Of a DNA stretch of 40,278 bases, positions 1 to 8,004 are shown in pieces (position 1 is the stretch's first letter; the number at the start of each line of letters is the position of its first letter). A program made the translations under genes and the position numbers. Source of the stretch: Streptomyces cinerochromogenes (GTDB taxonomy: Bacteria > Actinomycetota > Actinomycetes > Streptomycetales > Streptomycetaceae). A model generated the notes under the pieces. It ran no database searches. It was not told the origin of the DNA and worked only from the letters and a program-made list of their open reading frames with translations. The DNA is taken from NCBI RefSeq assembly GCF_014648635.1, contig NZ_BMRM01000036.1, forward strand, positions 1-40,278, written 5' to 3'.

Positions 1-1226
1 TCGGCGCCGACATGTGGATCATGGGTCTGGCCTTCTCCGGCTTCGGCACCATCCTCGGTTCGGTCAACTTCATCACCACGATCATCTGCATGCGCGCCCC
101 CGGCATGACCATGTTCCGCATGCCGATCTTCGTGTGGAACGTGCTGCTGACCGGTGTGCTGGTCCTGCTGGCCTTCCCGGTGCTGGCCGCCGCGCTGTTC
201 GCCCTGGAGGCGGACCGCAAGTTCGGCGCCCACGTCTTCGACCCGGCCAACGGCGGAGCCCTGCTGTGGCAACACCTCTTCTGGTTCTTCGGCCATCCAG
301 AGGTGTACATCATCGCGCTGCCGTTCTTCGGCATCATCAGCGAAGTGATCCCGGTGTTCTCCCGCAAGCCGATGTTCGGCTACATGGGTCTGATCGCCGC
401 GACCGTCGCGATCGCCGGTCTGTCCGTGACCGTGTGGGCCCACCACATGTACGTCACCGGCGGTGTGCTGCTGCCGTTCTTCTCCTTCATGACCTTCCTG
501 ATCGCGGTCCCGACCGGTGTGAAGTTCTTCAACTGGATCGGCACGATGTGGAAGGGATCGCTGTCCTTCGAGACACCGATGCTCTGGGCGACCGGCTTCC
601 TGATCACCTTCACGTTCGGTGGTCTGACCGGTGTCATCCTGGCCTCGCCGCCCATGGACTTCCACGTCTCGGACTCGTACTTCGTGGTGGCCCACTTCCA
701 CTACGTCGTCTTCGGTACGGTCGTCTTCGCGATGTTCTCCGGCTTCCACTTCTGGTGGCCGAAGTGGACCGGCAAGATGCTGGACGAGCGCCTCGGCAAG
801 ATCACCTTCTGGACGCTGTTCATCGGCTTCCACGGCACCTTCCTGGTCCAGCACTGGCTGGGCGCCGAGGGCATGCCGCGCCGCTACGCCGACTACCTGG
901 CGGCCGACGGCTTCACCGCGCTGAACACGGTGTCGACCATCAGCTCCTTCCTGCTCGGCCTGTCGATCCTGCCGTTCCTCTACAACGTCTGGAAGACCGC
1001 CAAGTACGGCAAGAAGGTCGAGGTCGACGACCCGTGGGGCTACGGCCGCTCGCTGGAGTGGGCGACCTCCTGCCCGCCGCCGCGGCACAACTTCCTCACC
1101 CTGCCGCGGATCCGCAGCGAATCCCCGGCGTTCGACCTGCACCACCCTGAGATCGCCGCGCTCGAGCAGCTTGAGCACGCCGGTCACGGCACCGCCGTCG
1201 CGGGCAGCAAGGAGGCCGGCAAGTGA
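1..1226 (+). CDS. ctaD: Cytochrome c oxidase subunit I (5' truncated by window)
   Basis: Catalytic subunit of the aa3-type terminal oxidase; it carries heme a, heme a3 and CuB, reduces O2 to water and pumps protons in the cytoplasmic membrane. The reading frame is open from the first base (first whole codon at 3), so the N-terminal part with its first helices lies outside the window. Visible family signatures are the GHPEVY segment (His-Tyr crosslink and CuB ligand), the adjacent His pair in WAHHMYVTG (CuB ligands), the K-channel region after it, and HFHYVVFG (heme a3 and heme a ligands). Many hydrophobic helices follow. The C-terminal tail is soluble and His/Glu rich. The stop overlaps the start of ctaF by 4 bp (GTGA), so the two are translationally coupled. 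Identity is seen directly; quinol versus cytochrome c use is inferred from the qcr genes nearby. Confidence 0.97.
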   Translation, partial: GADMWIMGLAFSGFGTILGSVNFITTIICMRAPGMTMFRMPIFVWNVLLTGVLVLLAFPVLAAALFALEADRKFGAHVFDPANGGALLWQHLFWFFGHPEVYIIALPFFGIISEVIPVFSRKPMFGYMGLIAATVAIAGLSVTVWAHHMYVTGGVLLPFFSFMTFLIAVPTGVKFFNWIGTMWKGSLSFETPMLWATGFLITFTFGGLTGVILASPPMDFHVSDSYFVVAHFHYVVFGTVVFAMFSGFHFWWPKWTGKMLDERLGKITFWTLFIGFHGTFLVQHWLGAEGMPRRYADYLAADGFTALNTVSTISSFLLGLSILPFLYNVWKTAKYGKKVEVDDPWGYGRSLEWATSCPPPRHNFLTLPRIRSESPAFDLHHPEIAALEQLEHAGHGTAVAGSKEAGK

Positions 1227-1621
1227 AGATCCAGGGTCGGATGTTCATCTGGCTGAGCGTCTTCATCCTGATCATGGCCATCGTGTATGGCGTGTGGTCG
1301 AAGGAGCCGGCCGGAACCACCGCGCTCTTCCTGGCCTTCGGCCTGAGCGTCATGATCGGCTTCTACCTGGGCTTCACCGCCCGGCGGGTCGACGCGGGCG
1401 CCCAGGACGACAAGGAGGCCGACGTCGCGGACGACGCGGGCGAGCTGGGCTTCTTCAGCCCGCACAGCTGGCAGCCGCTCATGCTGGGCTTCGGCGGCGC
1501 GATCGCCTTCCTCAGCATCGCGGTCGGCTGGTGGCTGATCTACTTCGCCGCCCCGTTCATCGTGGTCGGCCTGTTCGGCTGGGTGTTCGAGTACTACCAC
1601 GGTGAGAACCGCACCCAGTAG
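1223..1621 (+). CDS. ctaF: Cytochrome c oxidase subunit IV, actinobacterial type
   Basis: Small 132-aa membrane subunit specific to actinobacterial aa3 oxidase; it has no redox centre and is thought to stabilise the complex. The sequence shows two N-terminal transmembrane helices (about residues 4-22 and 31-50), a charged Asp/Glu-rich loop around 57-75, then two more hydrophobic segments (about 88-105 and 107-122), ending with EYYHGEN. It starts with GTG inside the ctaD stop region (GTGA overlap), so coupling to ctaD is expected. A strong intrinsic terminator follows 14 bp after the stop, closing the ctaCDF transcription unit. Assignment rests on position, size and hydrophobic pattern. Confidence 0.92.
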   Translation: MKIQGRMFIWLSVFILIMAIVYGVWSKEPAGTTALFLAFGLSVMIGFYLGFTARRVDAGAQDDKEADVADDAGELGFFSPHSWQPLMLGFGGAIAFLSIAVGWWLIYFAAPFIVVGLFGWVFEYYHGENRTQ

Positions 1622-1635
1622 GACACGCGGAACGC

Positions 1636-1681
1636 GCCGGGAGCCCGGACCCCCCTCGGGGGGTCCGGGCTCCCGGCTTTT
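1636..1681 (+). terminator. Strong intrinsic terminator after ctaF
   Basis: A perfect 20-bp stem (1636-1655 with 1658-1677) with a 2-nt apparent loop is followed by four Ts at 1678-1681. It lies directly after the ctaF stop and before a leaderless-type promoter for the next gene, so it should end the oxidase operon. Confidence 0.9.
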
Positions 1682-1766
1682 CCGTAGGCCCCGGCGCGTC
1701 CTTCCTTTGCCGCAGTGTCGTTCCCTCGTACGAGTTACCTGCCGCGCCGGTACGGTCTCCAGCTCA

Positions 1767-1772
1767 TAGCGT
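1767..1772 (+). promoter_or_regulatory. -10 element TAGCGT, predicted leaderless start
   Basis: TAGCGT fits the TAnnnT actinobacterial -10 pattern and ends 6 nt before the ATG at 1779. There is no Shine-Dalgarno sequence, so transcription probably starts at or next to the start codon. No convincing -35 box is visible. Confidence 0.5.
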
Positions 1773-1778
1773 GATCAT

Positions 1779-3041
1779 ATGAACCACACTCCGCGGACCC
1801 GCACCGTCGTCAGCTGCACGCTGCTGGTGACCGCCCTCGGCGCGGGCGTCACCGCTTGCGGTTCGGACGGCAACCCCCTGTCGGCCAGGCCGTACGACGC
1901 AGCGGGCCTGATCTCCTTCAACGGCCCCACCGAAGCGGGGAAGCGGGCCGACCCGGACAAGCCCCTGGAGGTCACCGCCAACAGCGGTGAGGGCAGGATC
2001 ACCGACGTCACCGCCCAGGACTCCACAGGGCGCTATGTGGCGGGCGAACTCGCCGCCGACGGCAGCCGCTGGCACAGCACCTCGCCGCTGGCCGCCAACG
2101 CCCACTACACGGTCACGGTGAGCACCGAGGACGAGGACGGCGCACCCGGCCGCAAGGTCCTCACCTTCGACACCAGCAAGCCCACCAGCAAGAAGCGCCT
2201 GGGCGTCACGTTCGGGCCGGAGAAGGGCACCTACGGGGTCGGACAGCCGATCACGGCCCAGCTCGACCACGAGATCAAGGACAAGGCGCAGCGCGCCGTC
2301 GTGGAGCGCGCCCTGCGGGTGGACTCCACGCCGGCCGTGCCGGGCGCCTGGCACTGGGTGGACAACAAGGAACTCCACTACCGCCCCAAGGAGTACTGGC
2401 CCGTCCACGCCACCATCCAGGTGCACAGCAACCTGGACGGCGTCAAGGTCGGCGACCGGCTGTGGGGCGGCGCCTCCAAGCCGCTGACGATCACCACGGG
2501 CGACAGGATCGAGGCCGTCACCGACGCCGCCGCGCACCAGATGACGGTCTACAAGAACGGCCAGGAGATCAACCAGATCCCCGTCACGACGGGCAAGCCC
2601 GGCTTCGAGACCCGCAACGGCGTCAAGGTGGTCCTGGCCAAGCAGTACTTCGTACGCATGCGCGGCACCACGGTCGGCATCGCCGAGGGCAGCGCCGACT
2701 CCTACGACCTGCCGGTCTACTACGCCACCCGGGTCACCTGGTCCGGCGAGTACGTCCACGCGGCGCCCTGGTCCGTGGGCTCACAGGGCTACGCCAACGT
2801 CAGCCACGGCTGCACCGGTATGAGCACGTCCAACGCCGAGTGGTTCTTCGACACCGTGCGCGAGGGCGACATCGTCAAGGTGATCAACTCGAACGGCGAC
2901 GACATGGAGCCCTTCGGCAACGGCTTCGGCGACTGGAACGTCGACTGGCAGAAGTGGCGCGCGGGCAGCGCCCTCTTCAACGGCAGACCGGACGGCCCGG
3001 CCCCGTCGGACGCGCTGCGCATCCAGCCGGCGGCGGTGTGA
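1779..3041 (+). CDS. Lipoprotein L,D-transpeptidase (YkuD fold with Ig-like domain)
   Basis: Peptidoglycan cross-linking enzyme that makes 3-3 (L,D) links outside the membrane. The 420-aa protein has an N-terminal signal with lipobox V24-T-A-C27, so it is a predicted lipoprotein. An Ig-like domain (about residues 40-150) and a second beta domain precede the YkuD catalytic domain (about 240-375). The catalytic motif SHGCTGMS contains H343 and the nucleophile C345. The architecture is that of mycobacterial LdtMt2/LdtMt5-type enzymes (Big_10-like plus YkuD plus short C-terminal extension). It sits between ctaF and ctaE, but nothing ties it functionally to respiration. The ATG start is supported by the signal peptide and the -10 placement. 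Expected inhibition by carbapenems is family knowledge, not shown here. Confidence 0.93.
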   Translation: MNHTPRTRTVVSCTLLVTALGAGVTACGSDGNPLSARPYDAAGLISFNGPTEAGKRADPDKPLEVTANSGEGRITDVTAQDSTGRYVAGELAADGSRWHSTSPLAANAHYTVTVSTEDEDGAPGRKVLTFDTSKPTSKKRLGVTFGPEKGTYGVGQPITAQLDHEIKDKAQRAVVERALRVDSTPAVPGAWHWVDNKELHYRPKEYWPVHATIQVHSNLDGVKVGDRLWGGASKPLTITTGDRIEAVTDAAAHQMTVYKNGQEINQIPVTTGKPGFETRNGVKVVLAKQYFVRMRGTTVGIAEGSADSYDLPVYYATRVTWSGEYVHAAPWSVGSQGYANVSHGCTGMSTSNAEWFFDTVREGDIVKVINSNGDDMEPFGNGFGDWNVDWQKWRAGSALFNGRPDGPAPSDALRIQPAAV

Positions 3042-3045
3042 TGAA

Positions 3046-3109
3046 GGGGCGCGGGGAACTGCGCGAGGAGGACCCACCGGCCCGCACTCGCCCACGAACC
3101 CGGCGCCCC
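3046..3109. terminator. GC-rich inverted repeat between convergent genes
   Basis: Arms GGGGCGC (3046-3052) and GCGCCCC (3103-3109) flank about 50 nt between the stops of the transpeptidase gene and the convergent receiver gene. The left part, ggggcgcggggaactgcgcg, is a motif I recall as very common at gene ends across Streptomyces. It probably works as a bidirectional terminator or is a short intergenic repeat. Confidence 0.5.
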
Positions 3110-3115
3110 GCCCCA

Positions 3116-3517
3116 CTAGGCCTCCACCAACCGCCTCTGCCGCAGCAGGGAAGCCAGCGCCGAGGCGAACTCCACCGGATCCACCGGCAGGGTCACCGCC
3201 GCGTCCGCCCGGCTCCACGTGGCCAGCCAGGCGTCCTGGGGCCGCCCCATCAGCAGCAGCACCGGCGGGCAGTTGAACACCTCGTCCTTGATCTGCCGGC
3301 ACACCCCCATGCCGCCCATCGGCACGGCCTCGCCGTCGAGCACGCACACGTCGATGCCGCCCCTGTCCAGCTCCCGCAGCACCGCGTCCGGGGTCGCGCA
3401 CTCCACGAACTCCACCAGGGGGACGTCCGGAGCCGGCCGACGCCCGGCGGCCAGCCGTACTTGCTCGCGGGTGGTGGAGTCGTCGCTGTAGACCAGCACC
3501 GTGGCGGTCGGCTGCAT
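3116..3517 (-). CDS. Orphan, degenerate response-regulator receiver domain protein
   Basis: A 133-aa single-domain protein with the CheY-like fold and no output domain. The acidic pair D12-D13 and a phosphoacceptor-position D61 (VCVLDGEA) are kept. The conserved Thr/Ser of beta-4 appears to be Met (LLLMGR, about residue 90), and the conserved Lys before Pro is Leu (about residue 110, AVTLPVDP). It may therefore signal without normal phospho-switching. It is encoded opposite to its neighbours, between the transpeptidase and ctaE genes, with an SD-like GAGGAA just upstream of the ATG. No partner kinase is adjacent. The position next to oxidase genes is conserved in Streptomyces as I recall (SCO2152-like), but its function is unknown. 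Confidence 0.8.
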   Translation of the reverse strand: MQPTATVLVYSDDSTTREQVRLAAGRRPAPDVPLVEFVECATPDAVLRELDRGGIDVCVLDGEAVPMGGMGVCRQIKDEVFNCPPVLLLMGRPQDAWLATWSRADAAVTLPVDPVEFASALASLLRQRRLVEA

Positions 3518-3598
3518 TGTTCCTCCGAGACGTCAGCGTCGTACGGACAGGACGGGCAGGCCCGTTCCGGCGGATGTTACTCCCGTCGTCGTGCCCGT

Positions 3599-3622
3599 GA
3601 ACACCACGTCGAACACCACGTC
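3599..3622. repeat. Perfect 12-bp tandem duplication upstream of ctaE
   Basis: GAACACCACGTC occurs twice head to tail (3599-3610 and 3611-3622) in the divergent region between the receiver gene and ctaE. It could be a pair of protein-binding sites for either promoter. Nothing else in the 178-bp gap except the inverted repeat at the ctaE start stands out. Confidence 0.55.
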
Positions 3623-3684
3623 AAGACCGGTCCGGCGGGTGGCAACACTCCGAACGGCACCCCCCGGAGTGAGCGCGAGATAAG

Positions 3685-3705
3685 CGACCGACATAATGTC
3701 GGTCG
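3685..3705. promoter_or_regulatory. Operator-like inverted repeat overlapping the ctaE start codon
   Basis: CGACCGACA-TAA-TGTCGGTCG is a 9-bp perfect inverted repeat with a 3-nt spacer. The ctaE ATG (3696-3698) spans its centre. No SD sequence lies at the normal distance. The repeat could be a repressor operator at a leaderless start or an mRNA hairpin hiding the initiation codon. Confidence 0.5.
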
Positions 3706-4316
3706 TGGCGACAGCAACGACAGTAGAAACCGGGCACGCGCACCCGTCGGTCAACCGGCCGAACCTCACCAGCGTCGGAACCATCATCTGGCTGAGTTCC
3801 GAGCTGATGTTCTTCGCGGCCCTCTTCGCGATGTACTTCACCCTCCGGTCGGTGACCGGACCGGTCCACTGGAAGGAACAGGCGGAGGCACTCAACGTGC
3901 CCTTCTCCGCCACGAACACCACGATCCTGGTGCTCTCCTCCCTCACCTGTCAGCTCGGCGTGTTCGCGGCCGAGCGCGGCGATGTGAAGAAGCTCCGTGG
4001 CTGGTTCATCCTCACCTTCATCATGGGTGCGATCTTCATCGGCGGTCAGATCTACGAGTACACGGAGCTGGTGAAGAAGGACGGCATCTCGCTGTCCTCG
4101 GACCCGTACGGCTCGGTGTTCTACCTGACCACCGGCTTCCACGGCCTGCACGTGACGGGCGGTCTCATCGCCTTCCTGCTGGTCCTCGGCCGCACCTACA
4201 TGGCCAAGAGGTTCACCCACGAGCAGGCGACCGCCGCCATCGTCGTGTCCTACTACTGGCACTTCGTCGATGTCGTCTGGATCGGCCTCTTCGCCACGAT
4301 CTACCTGATCAAGTAG
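3696..4316 (+). CDS. ctaE: Cytochrome c oxidase subunit III
   Basis: Membrane subunit of aa3 oxidase without redox metals; it supports turnover stability and proton uptake of subunit I. The 206-aa protein has about five transmembrane helices (near residues 28-48, 68-86, 100-118, 140-160 and 180-204), the short actinobacterial form. Typical motifs include SSELMFFAALFAMYFTLR near the N-terminus, a helix carrying TGFHGLHVTGGL, and the C-terminal YYWHFVDVVWIGLF. It leads the ctaE-qcrC-qcrA-qcrB operon, 62 bp ahead of qcrC, as expected for the obligate bc1-aa3 supercomplex. The start codon lies inside an inverted repeat (3685-3705), which hints at initiation-level control. Confidence 0.97.
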   Translation: MSVVATATTVETGHAHPSVNRPNLTSVGTIIWLSSELMFFAALFAMYFTLRSVTGPVHWKEQAEALNVPFSATNTTILVLSSLTCQLGVFAAERGDVKKLRGWFILTFIMGAIFIGGQIYEYTELVKKDGISLSSDPYGSVFYLTTGFHGLHVTGGLIAFLLVLGRTYMAKRFTHEQATAAIVVSYYWHFVDVVWIGLFATIYLIK

Positions 4317-4378
4317 CCGGGACCGCTCCCGCACATCCAGAAGCACCGACGCAGAAGATCCTGACACCGGGGTAATCC

Positions 4379-5191
4379 GTGAAAAAGCTCTCCGCACGAC
4401 GACGCCATCCGCTGGCGGCGGTCGTCGTCCTACTCCTCGCGCTGGCGGCCACTGGGGGGCTGTACGCCGCGTTCGCGCCCGCGGGCAAGGCGCAGGCCGA
4501 TGAATCCTCCCAGTCCCTGACCATCAAGGAGGGCAAGAAGCTCTACGAGGTCGGCTGCGCCAGCTGCCACGGCACCGGTGGCCAGGGCTCCTCCGACGGC
4601 CCGAGCCTCGTCGGCGTGGGTGCCGCCGCTGTCGACTTCCAGGTCGGCACCGGCCGTATGCCCGCCGCGACCTCGCAGGGCGCCCAGGTCCCGCGCAAGA
4701 AGCCCGTCTACACGCAGGCCCAGATCGACCAGCTCGCCGCGTACGTCGCCTCGCTGGGTGCCGGCCCGAGCGTGCCCACCGAGCAGCAGTACGGTCCCGC
4801 CGGAGCGGACGTCGCCAAGGGCGGCGAGCTGTTCCGCACCAACTGCGCGCAGTGCCACAACTTCACCGGCAAGGGCGGCGCCCTGACCAAGGGCAAGTAC
4901 GCGCCGAGCCTGGAGGGTGTCGCTCCCAAGCACATCTACGAGGCCATGCAGACGGGTCCGCAGAACATGCCGTCCTTCCCCGACACCACGATGTCGGAGA
5001 AGAACAAGAAGGACATCATCGCGTACCTGAACGCGGTCAACGGCGATGAGACCGACAACCCCGGCGGTATGGAGCTGGGCGGCCTCGGTCCGGTCAGCGA
5101 GGGTCTGTTCGCCTGGATCTTCGGCCTCGGCGCGCTGATCGCGGTCGCCGTCTGGGTCGCCGCTCGGACCGCAAAGGCCAAGAAGTCATGA
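4379..5191 (+). CDS. qcrC: Diheme cytochrome c subunit of the bc1 complex
   Basis: Electron carrier that passes electrons from the Rieske/bc1 complex straight to the aa3 oxidase, replacing both cytochrome c1 and soluble cytochrome c in actinobacteria. The 270-aa protein has an N-terminal hydrophobic signal or anchor (about residues 11-32), two CxxCH heme c sites (C60-A-S-C63-H64 and C156-A-Q-C159-H160), probable axial Met ligands M94 and M197, and a C-terminal helix (about 240-262) that anchors it on the outer face. It begins with GTG at 4379 behind a weak GGGGT SD. It overlaps qcrA by 4 bp (ATGA). Confidence 0.97.
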   Translation: MKKLSARRRHPLAAVVVLLLALAATGGLYAAFAPAGKAQADESSQSLTIKEGKKLYEVGCASCHGTGGQGSSDGPSLVGVGAAAVDFQVGTGRMPAATSQGAQVPRKKPVYTQAQIDQLAAYVASLGAGPSVPTEQQYGPAGADVAKGGELFRTNCAQCHNFTGKGGALTKGKYAPSLEGVAPKHIYEAMQTGPQNMPSFPDTTMSEKNKKDIIAYLNAVNGDETDNPGGMELGGLGPVSEGLFAWIFGLGALIAVAVWVAARTAKAKKS

Positions 5192-6246
5192 GTAGCCAAG
5201 ACATTCCAGAAGAGAACCTGCCCGCTGAGCAGGACCACGCACACGGCGCGGTAGGGGTCGCGGACGAGGAGAACCCGTTCGCCGACCCGGGGCTGCCGCC
5301 GCACGAGCACCGGATCCAGGACATCGACGAGCGGGCCGCCAAGCGGTCCGAGCGCATGGTGGCCCTGCTGTTCACGGTGTCGATGCTGGCCACCATCGGC
5401 TTCATCGTCGCGTACCTGGCCATCCCGAACGACAAGTCGATCTTCGTCTTCCCGATCGGGCACATCAGCGCGATGAACTTCGCGCTCGGCCTGACCCTGG
5501 GCGTGGCGCTGTTCTGCATCGGCGCGGGCGCGGTCCACTGGGCCCGCACCCTGATGTCCGACGTGGAGGTCGCCGACGACCGGCACCCCATCGAGGCTCC
5601 CGCCGACGTCCGGGCGAAGGTCCACGCGGACTTCCGCCAGGGCGCCAAGGAGTCGGCGCTCGGCCGCCGCAAGCTGATCCGCACCACCATGTTCGGCGCG
5701 CTGGCCCTCGTGCCGCTGTCCGGCGTCATGCTGCTCGGTGGTCTCGGCCCGGCGCCGGGGACCAAGCTCCGCCACACCATGTGGGCCAAGGGCAAGCGCC
5801 TGGTCAACATGAACACGAACCAGCCGCTGCGTCCCGAGGACGTCGCCGTGGGCTCGCTCACCTTCGCCAAGCCGGACGGCCTGGAGGAGCACGACGAGGA
5901 CTTCCAGAACGAGATCGCCAAGGCGGCCCTGATGATCGTCCGGATCCAGCCGGGCAACATCAAGGACAAGCGCGAGCTGGCGTGGTCGCACGAGGGCATC
6001 GTCGCGTACTCGAAGATCTGCACCCACGTCGGCTGCCCGATCTCGCTGTACGAGCAGCAGACGCACCACGTGCTGTGCCCGTGCCACCAGTCCACCTTCG
6101 ACCTCTCCGACGGTGCCCGAGTGATCTTCGGCCCCGCCGGCCACGCCCTGCCGCAGCTGCGCATCGGCGTGGACAGTGAGGGTTACCTCCAGGCGCTCGG
6201 CGACTTCGAGGAGCCCGTCGGTCCTGCATTCTGGGAGCGCGGATGA
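5188..6246 (+). CDS. qcrA: Rieske iron-sulfur subunit of the bc1 complex
   Basis: Carries the [2Fe-2S] cluster that accepts the first electron from menaquinol. The 352-aa protein has the actinobacterial extended form: a long acidic N-terminus, three transmembrane helices (about 57-79, 92-116 and 165-187), then the Rieske domain. Cluster ligands are visible as C278-T-H280 and C297-P-C299-H300, with C283 and C299 in the positions of the stabilising disulfide. The gene overlaps qcrC and qcrB by 4 bp each (ATGA at both ends), a tightly coupled operon. The twin-arginine-like Arg pair before the third helix (GRRKL, about 160) fits Tat-dependent insertion of that last helix, which is known for actinobacterial Rieske proteins. 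Confidence 0.97.
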   Translation: MSSQDIPEENLPAEQDHAHGAVGVADEENPFADPGLPPHEHRIQDIDERAAKRSERMVALLFTVSMLATIGFIVAYLAIPNDKSIFVFPIGHISAMNFALGLTLGVALFCIGAGAVHWARTLMSDVEVADDRHPIEAPADVRAKVHADFRQGAKESALGRRKLIRTTMFGALALVPLSGVMLLGGLGPAPGTKLRHTMWAKGKRLVNMNTNQPLRPEDVAVGSLTFAKPDGLEEHDEDFQNEIAKAALMIVRIQPGNIKDKRELAWSHEGIVAYSKICTHVGCPISLYEQQTHHVLCPCHQSTFDLSDGARVIFGPAGHALPQLRIGVDSEGYLQALGDFEEPVGPAFWERG

Positions 6247-7883
6247 GCACTACACCGAACGAAGAGCCCCGCTCCTCTCGCGGGAAGGCACCGGCCGGCG
6301 AGCGCATCGCCGACTGGGCCGACGGCCGGCTCGGGATCTACTCCCTCGCCAAGGCCAACATGCGCAAGATCTTCCCCGACCACTGGTCGTTCATGTTGGG
6401 CGAAGTGTGCATGTACAGCTTCATCATCATCATCCTGACGGGTGTCTACCTGACGCTGTTCTTCCACCCGTCGATGAACGAGGTGGAGTACCACGGCAGC
6501 TACGTCCCGCTCCAGGGACAGCTGATGTCCGAGGCGTTCAGCTCGACCCTGCACATCTCCTTCGACGTGCGCGGTGGTCTGCTCATCCGGCAGATCCACC
6601 ACTGGGCCGCGCTGATCTTCCTCGCCGGCATGTTCGTGCACATGATGCGCGTGTTCTTCACCGGTGCGTTCCGCAAGCCGCGTGAGATCAACTGGCTGTT
6701 CGGCTTCCTGCTGTTCGTCCTCGGCATGTTCACCGGCTTCACCGGTTACTCGCTCCCGGACGACCTGCTCTCCGGCACCGGTGTCCGCTTCACCGAGGGC
6801 GCGATCCTGTCCATGCCGATCGTCGGCACGTACATCTCGATGTTCCTCTTCGGCGGCGAGTTCCCCGGCCACGACTTCGTCGCCCGGTTCTACTCGATCC
6901 ACATCCTGCTGCTGCCGGGCATCATGCTCGGCCTGATGGTGGCGCACCTGATCCTGGTCTTCTACCACAAGCACACGCAGTTCGCGGGTCCCGGAAAGAG
7001 CGAGAAGAACGTCGTCGGCATGCCGCTGCTGCCGGTGTACATGGCCAAGGCCGGAGGCTTCTTCTTCCTGGTCTTCGGTGTCATCGCGGCCATCGCCGCG
7101 GTCGCGCAGATCAACCCGATCTGGGCCATGGGCCCCTACCGTCCGGACCAGGTGTCCACGGGCGCCCAGCCCGACTGGTACATGGGCTTCGCCGAGGGCC
7201 TCGTCCGCTACATGCCGGGCTGGGAGATCAACTTCTGGGGCCACACGCTCGTCCTGGGCGTGTTCATCCCGCTGGTGCTCTTCGGTCTCGTCCTGGCGGC
7301 GATCGCGGTCTACCCGTTCATCGAGTCCTGGGTCACCGGCGACAAGCGCGAGCACCACATCCTGGACCGCCCGCGCAACGCCCCGACCCGTACCGCGTTC
7401 GGTGTCGCCTGGGTGACGGTCTACATGGTGGGCCTGGTCGGCGGTGGCAACGACCTCTTCGCCACCCACTTCCACCTGTCGATCAACGCCGTCACCTGGT
7501 TCGTCCGGATCTCCTTCTTCGCCGGACCGGTCATCGCGTTCATCGTCACCAAGCGGATCTGCCTCGGCCTCCAGCGCCGCGACCGCGACAAGGTGCTGCA
7601 CGGCCGCGAGACCGGCATCATCAAGCGGCTGCCGCACGGTGAGTTCATCGAGGTGCACGAGCCGCTCAGCCAGGAGCAGCTGCACACGCTCACCGCGCAC
7701 GAGCAGTACAAGCCGGCCGAGATCGGTCCGACGGTCGACGAGAACGGTGTCGAGCGCAAGGTGAAGGCCTCGGAGAAGCTGCGCGTGAAGCTCTCCACCG
7801 CCTACTACGGCGAGGACAACCAGATCCCGAAGCCGACCGTCGAGGAGTACAAGGAGATCACGAGCGGCCACGGCCACCACTGA
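6243..7883 (+). CDS. qcrB: Cytochrome b subunit of the bc1 complex
   Basis: Membrane core of menaquinol:cytochrome c reductase with the Qp and Qn sites and hemes bL and bH. At 546 aa it is longer than mitochondrial cytochrome b (about 380) because of the C-terminal extension typical of actinobacteria. Helices with paired His ligands are visible (QIHHWAALIF and HMMRVFF; FYSIHILLLPG and LMVAHLILVFYHKH), along with the Qp-site region containing PDW. The last 120 residues are soluble and rich in charged residues. It is the final gene of the ctaE-qcrCAB operon and is followed by a 15-bp hairpin. This subunit is the target of bc1 inhibitors of the telacebec type in mycobacteria (family knowledge). 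Confidence 0.97.
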   Translation: MSTTPNEEPRSSRGKAPAGERIADWADGRLGIYSLAKANMRKIFPDHWSFMLGEVCMYSFIIIILTGVYLTLFFHPSMNEVEYHGSYVPLQGQLMSEAFSSTLHISFDVRGGLLIRQIHHWAALIFLAGMFVHMMRVFFTGAFRKPREINWLFGFLLFVLGMFTGFTGYSLPDDLLSGTGVRFTEGAILSMPIVGTYISMFLFGGEFPGHDFVARFYSIHILLLPGIMLGLMVAHLILVFYHKHTQFAGPGKSEKNVVGMPLLPVYMAKAGGFFFLVFGVIAAIAAVAQINPIWAMGPYRPDQVSTGAQPDWYMGFAEGLVRYMPGWEINFWGHTLVLGVFIPLVLFGLVLAAIAVYPFIESWVTGDKREHHILDRPRNAPTRTAFGVAWVTVYMVGLVGGGNDLFATHFHLSINAVTWFVRISFFAGPVIAFIVTKRICLGLQRRDRDKVLHGRETGIIKRLPHGEFIEVHEPLSQEQLHTLTAHEQYKPAEIGPTVDENGVERKVKASEKLRVKLSTAYYGEDNQIPKPTVEEYKEITSGHGHH

Positions 7884-7906
7884 TCCCCGCGTCGCCACGC
7901 CACGCT

Positions 7907-7941
7907 GAAGGGCCCCGTCCGCAACCCGGACGGGGCCCTTC
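7907..7941 (+). terminator. Hairpin terminator after qcrB
   Basis: A perfect 15-bp stem (7907-7921 with 7927-7941) with a 5-nt loop begins 23 bp after the qcrB stop. There is no T-tract, as is common for Streptomyces terminators. A -10-like TAGGGT for trpD follows at 7960-7965. Confidence 0.75.
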
Positions 7942-8004
7942 GCCATGCCTCCGGCTGGATAGGGTGGTGTACGACGGAGCAGGAATCTGTACGAGGAGCG
8001 GCTG

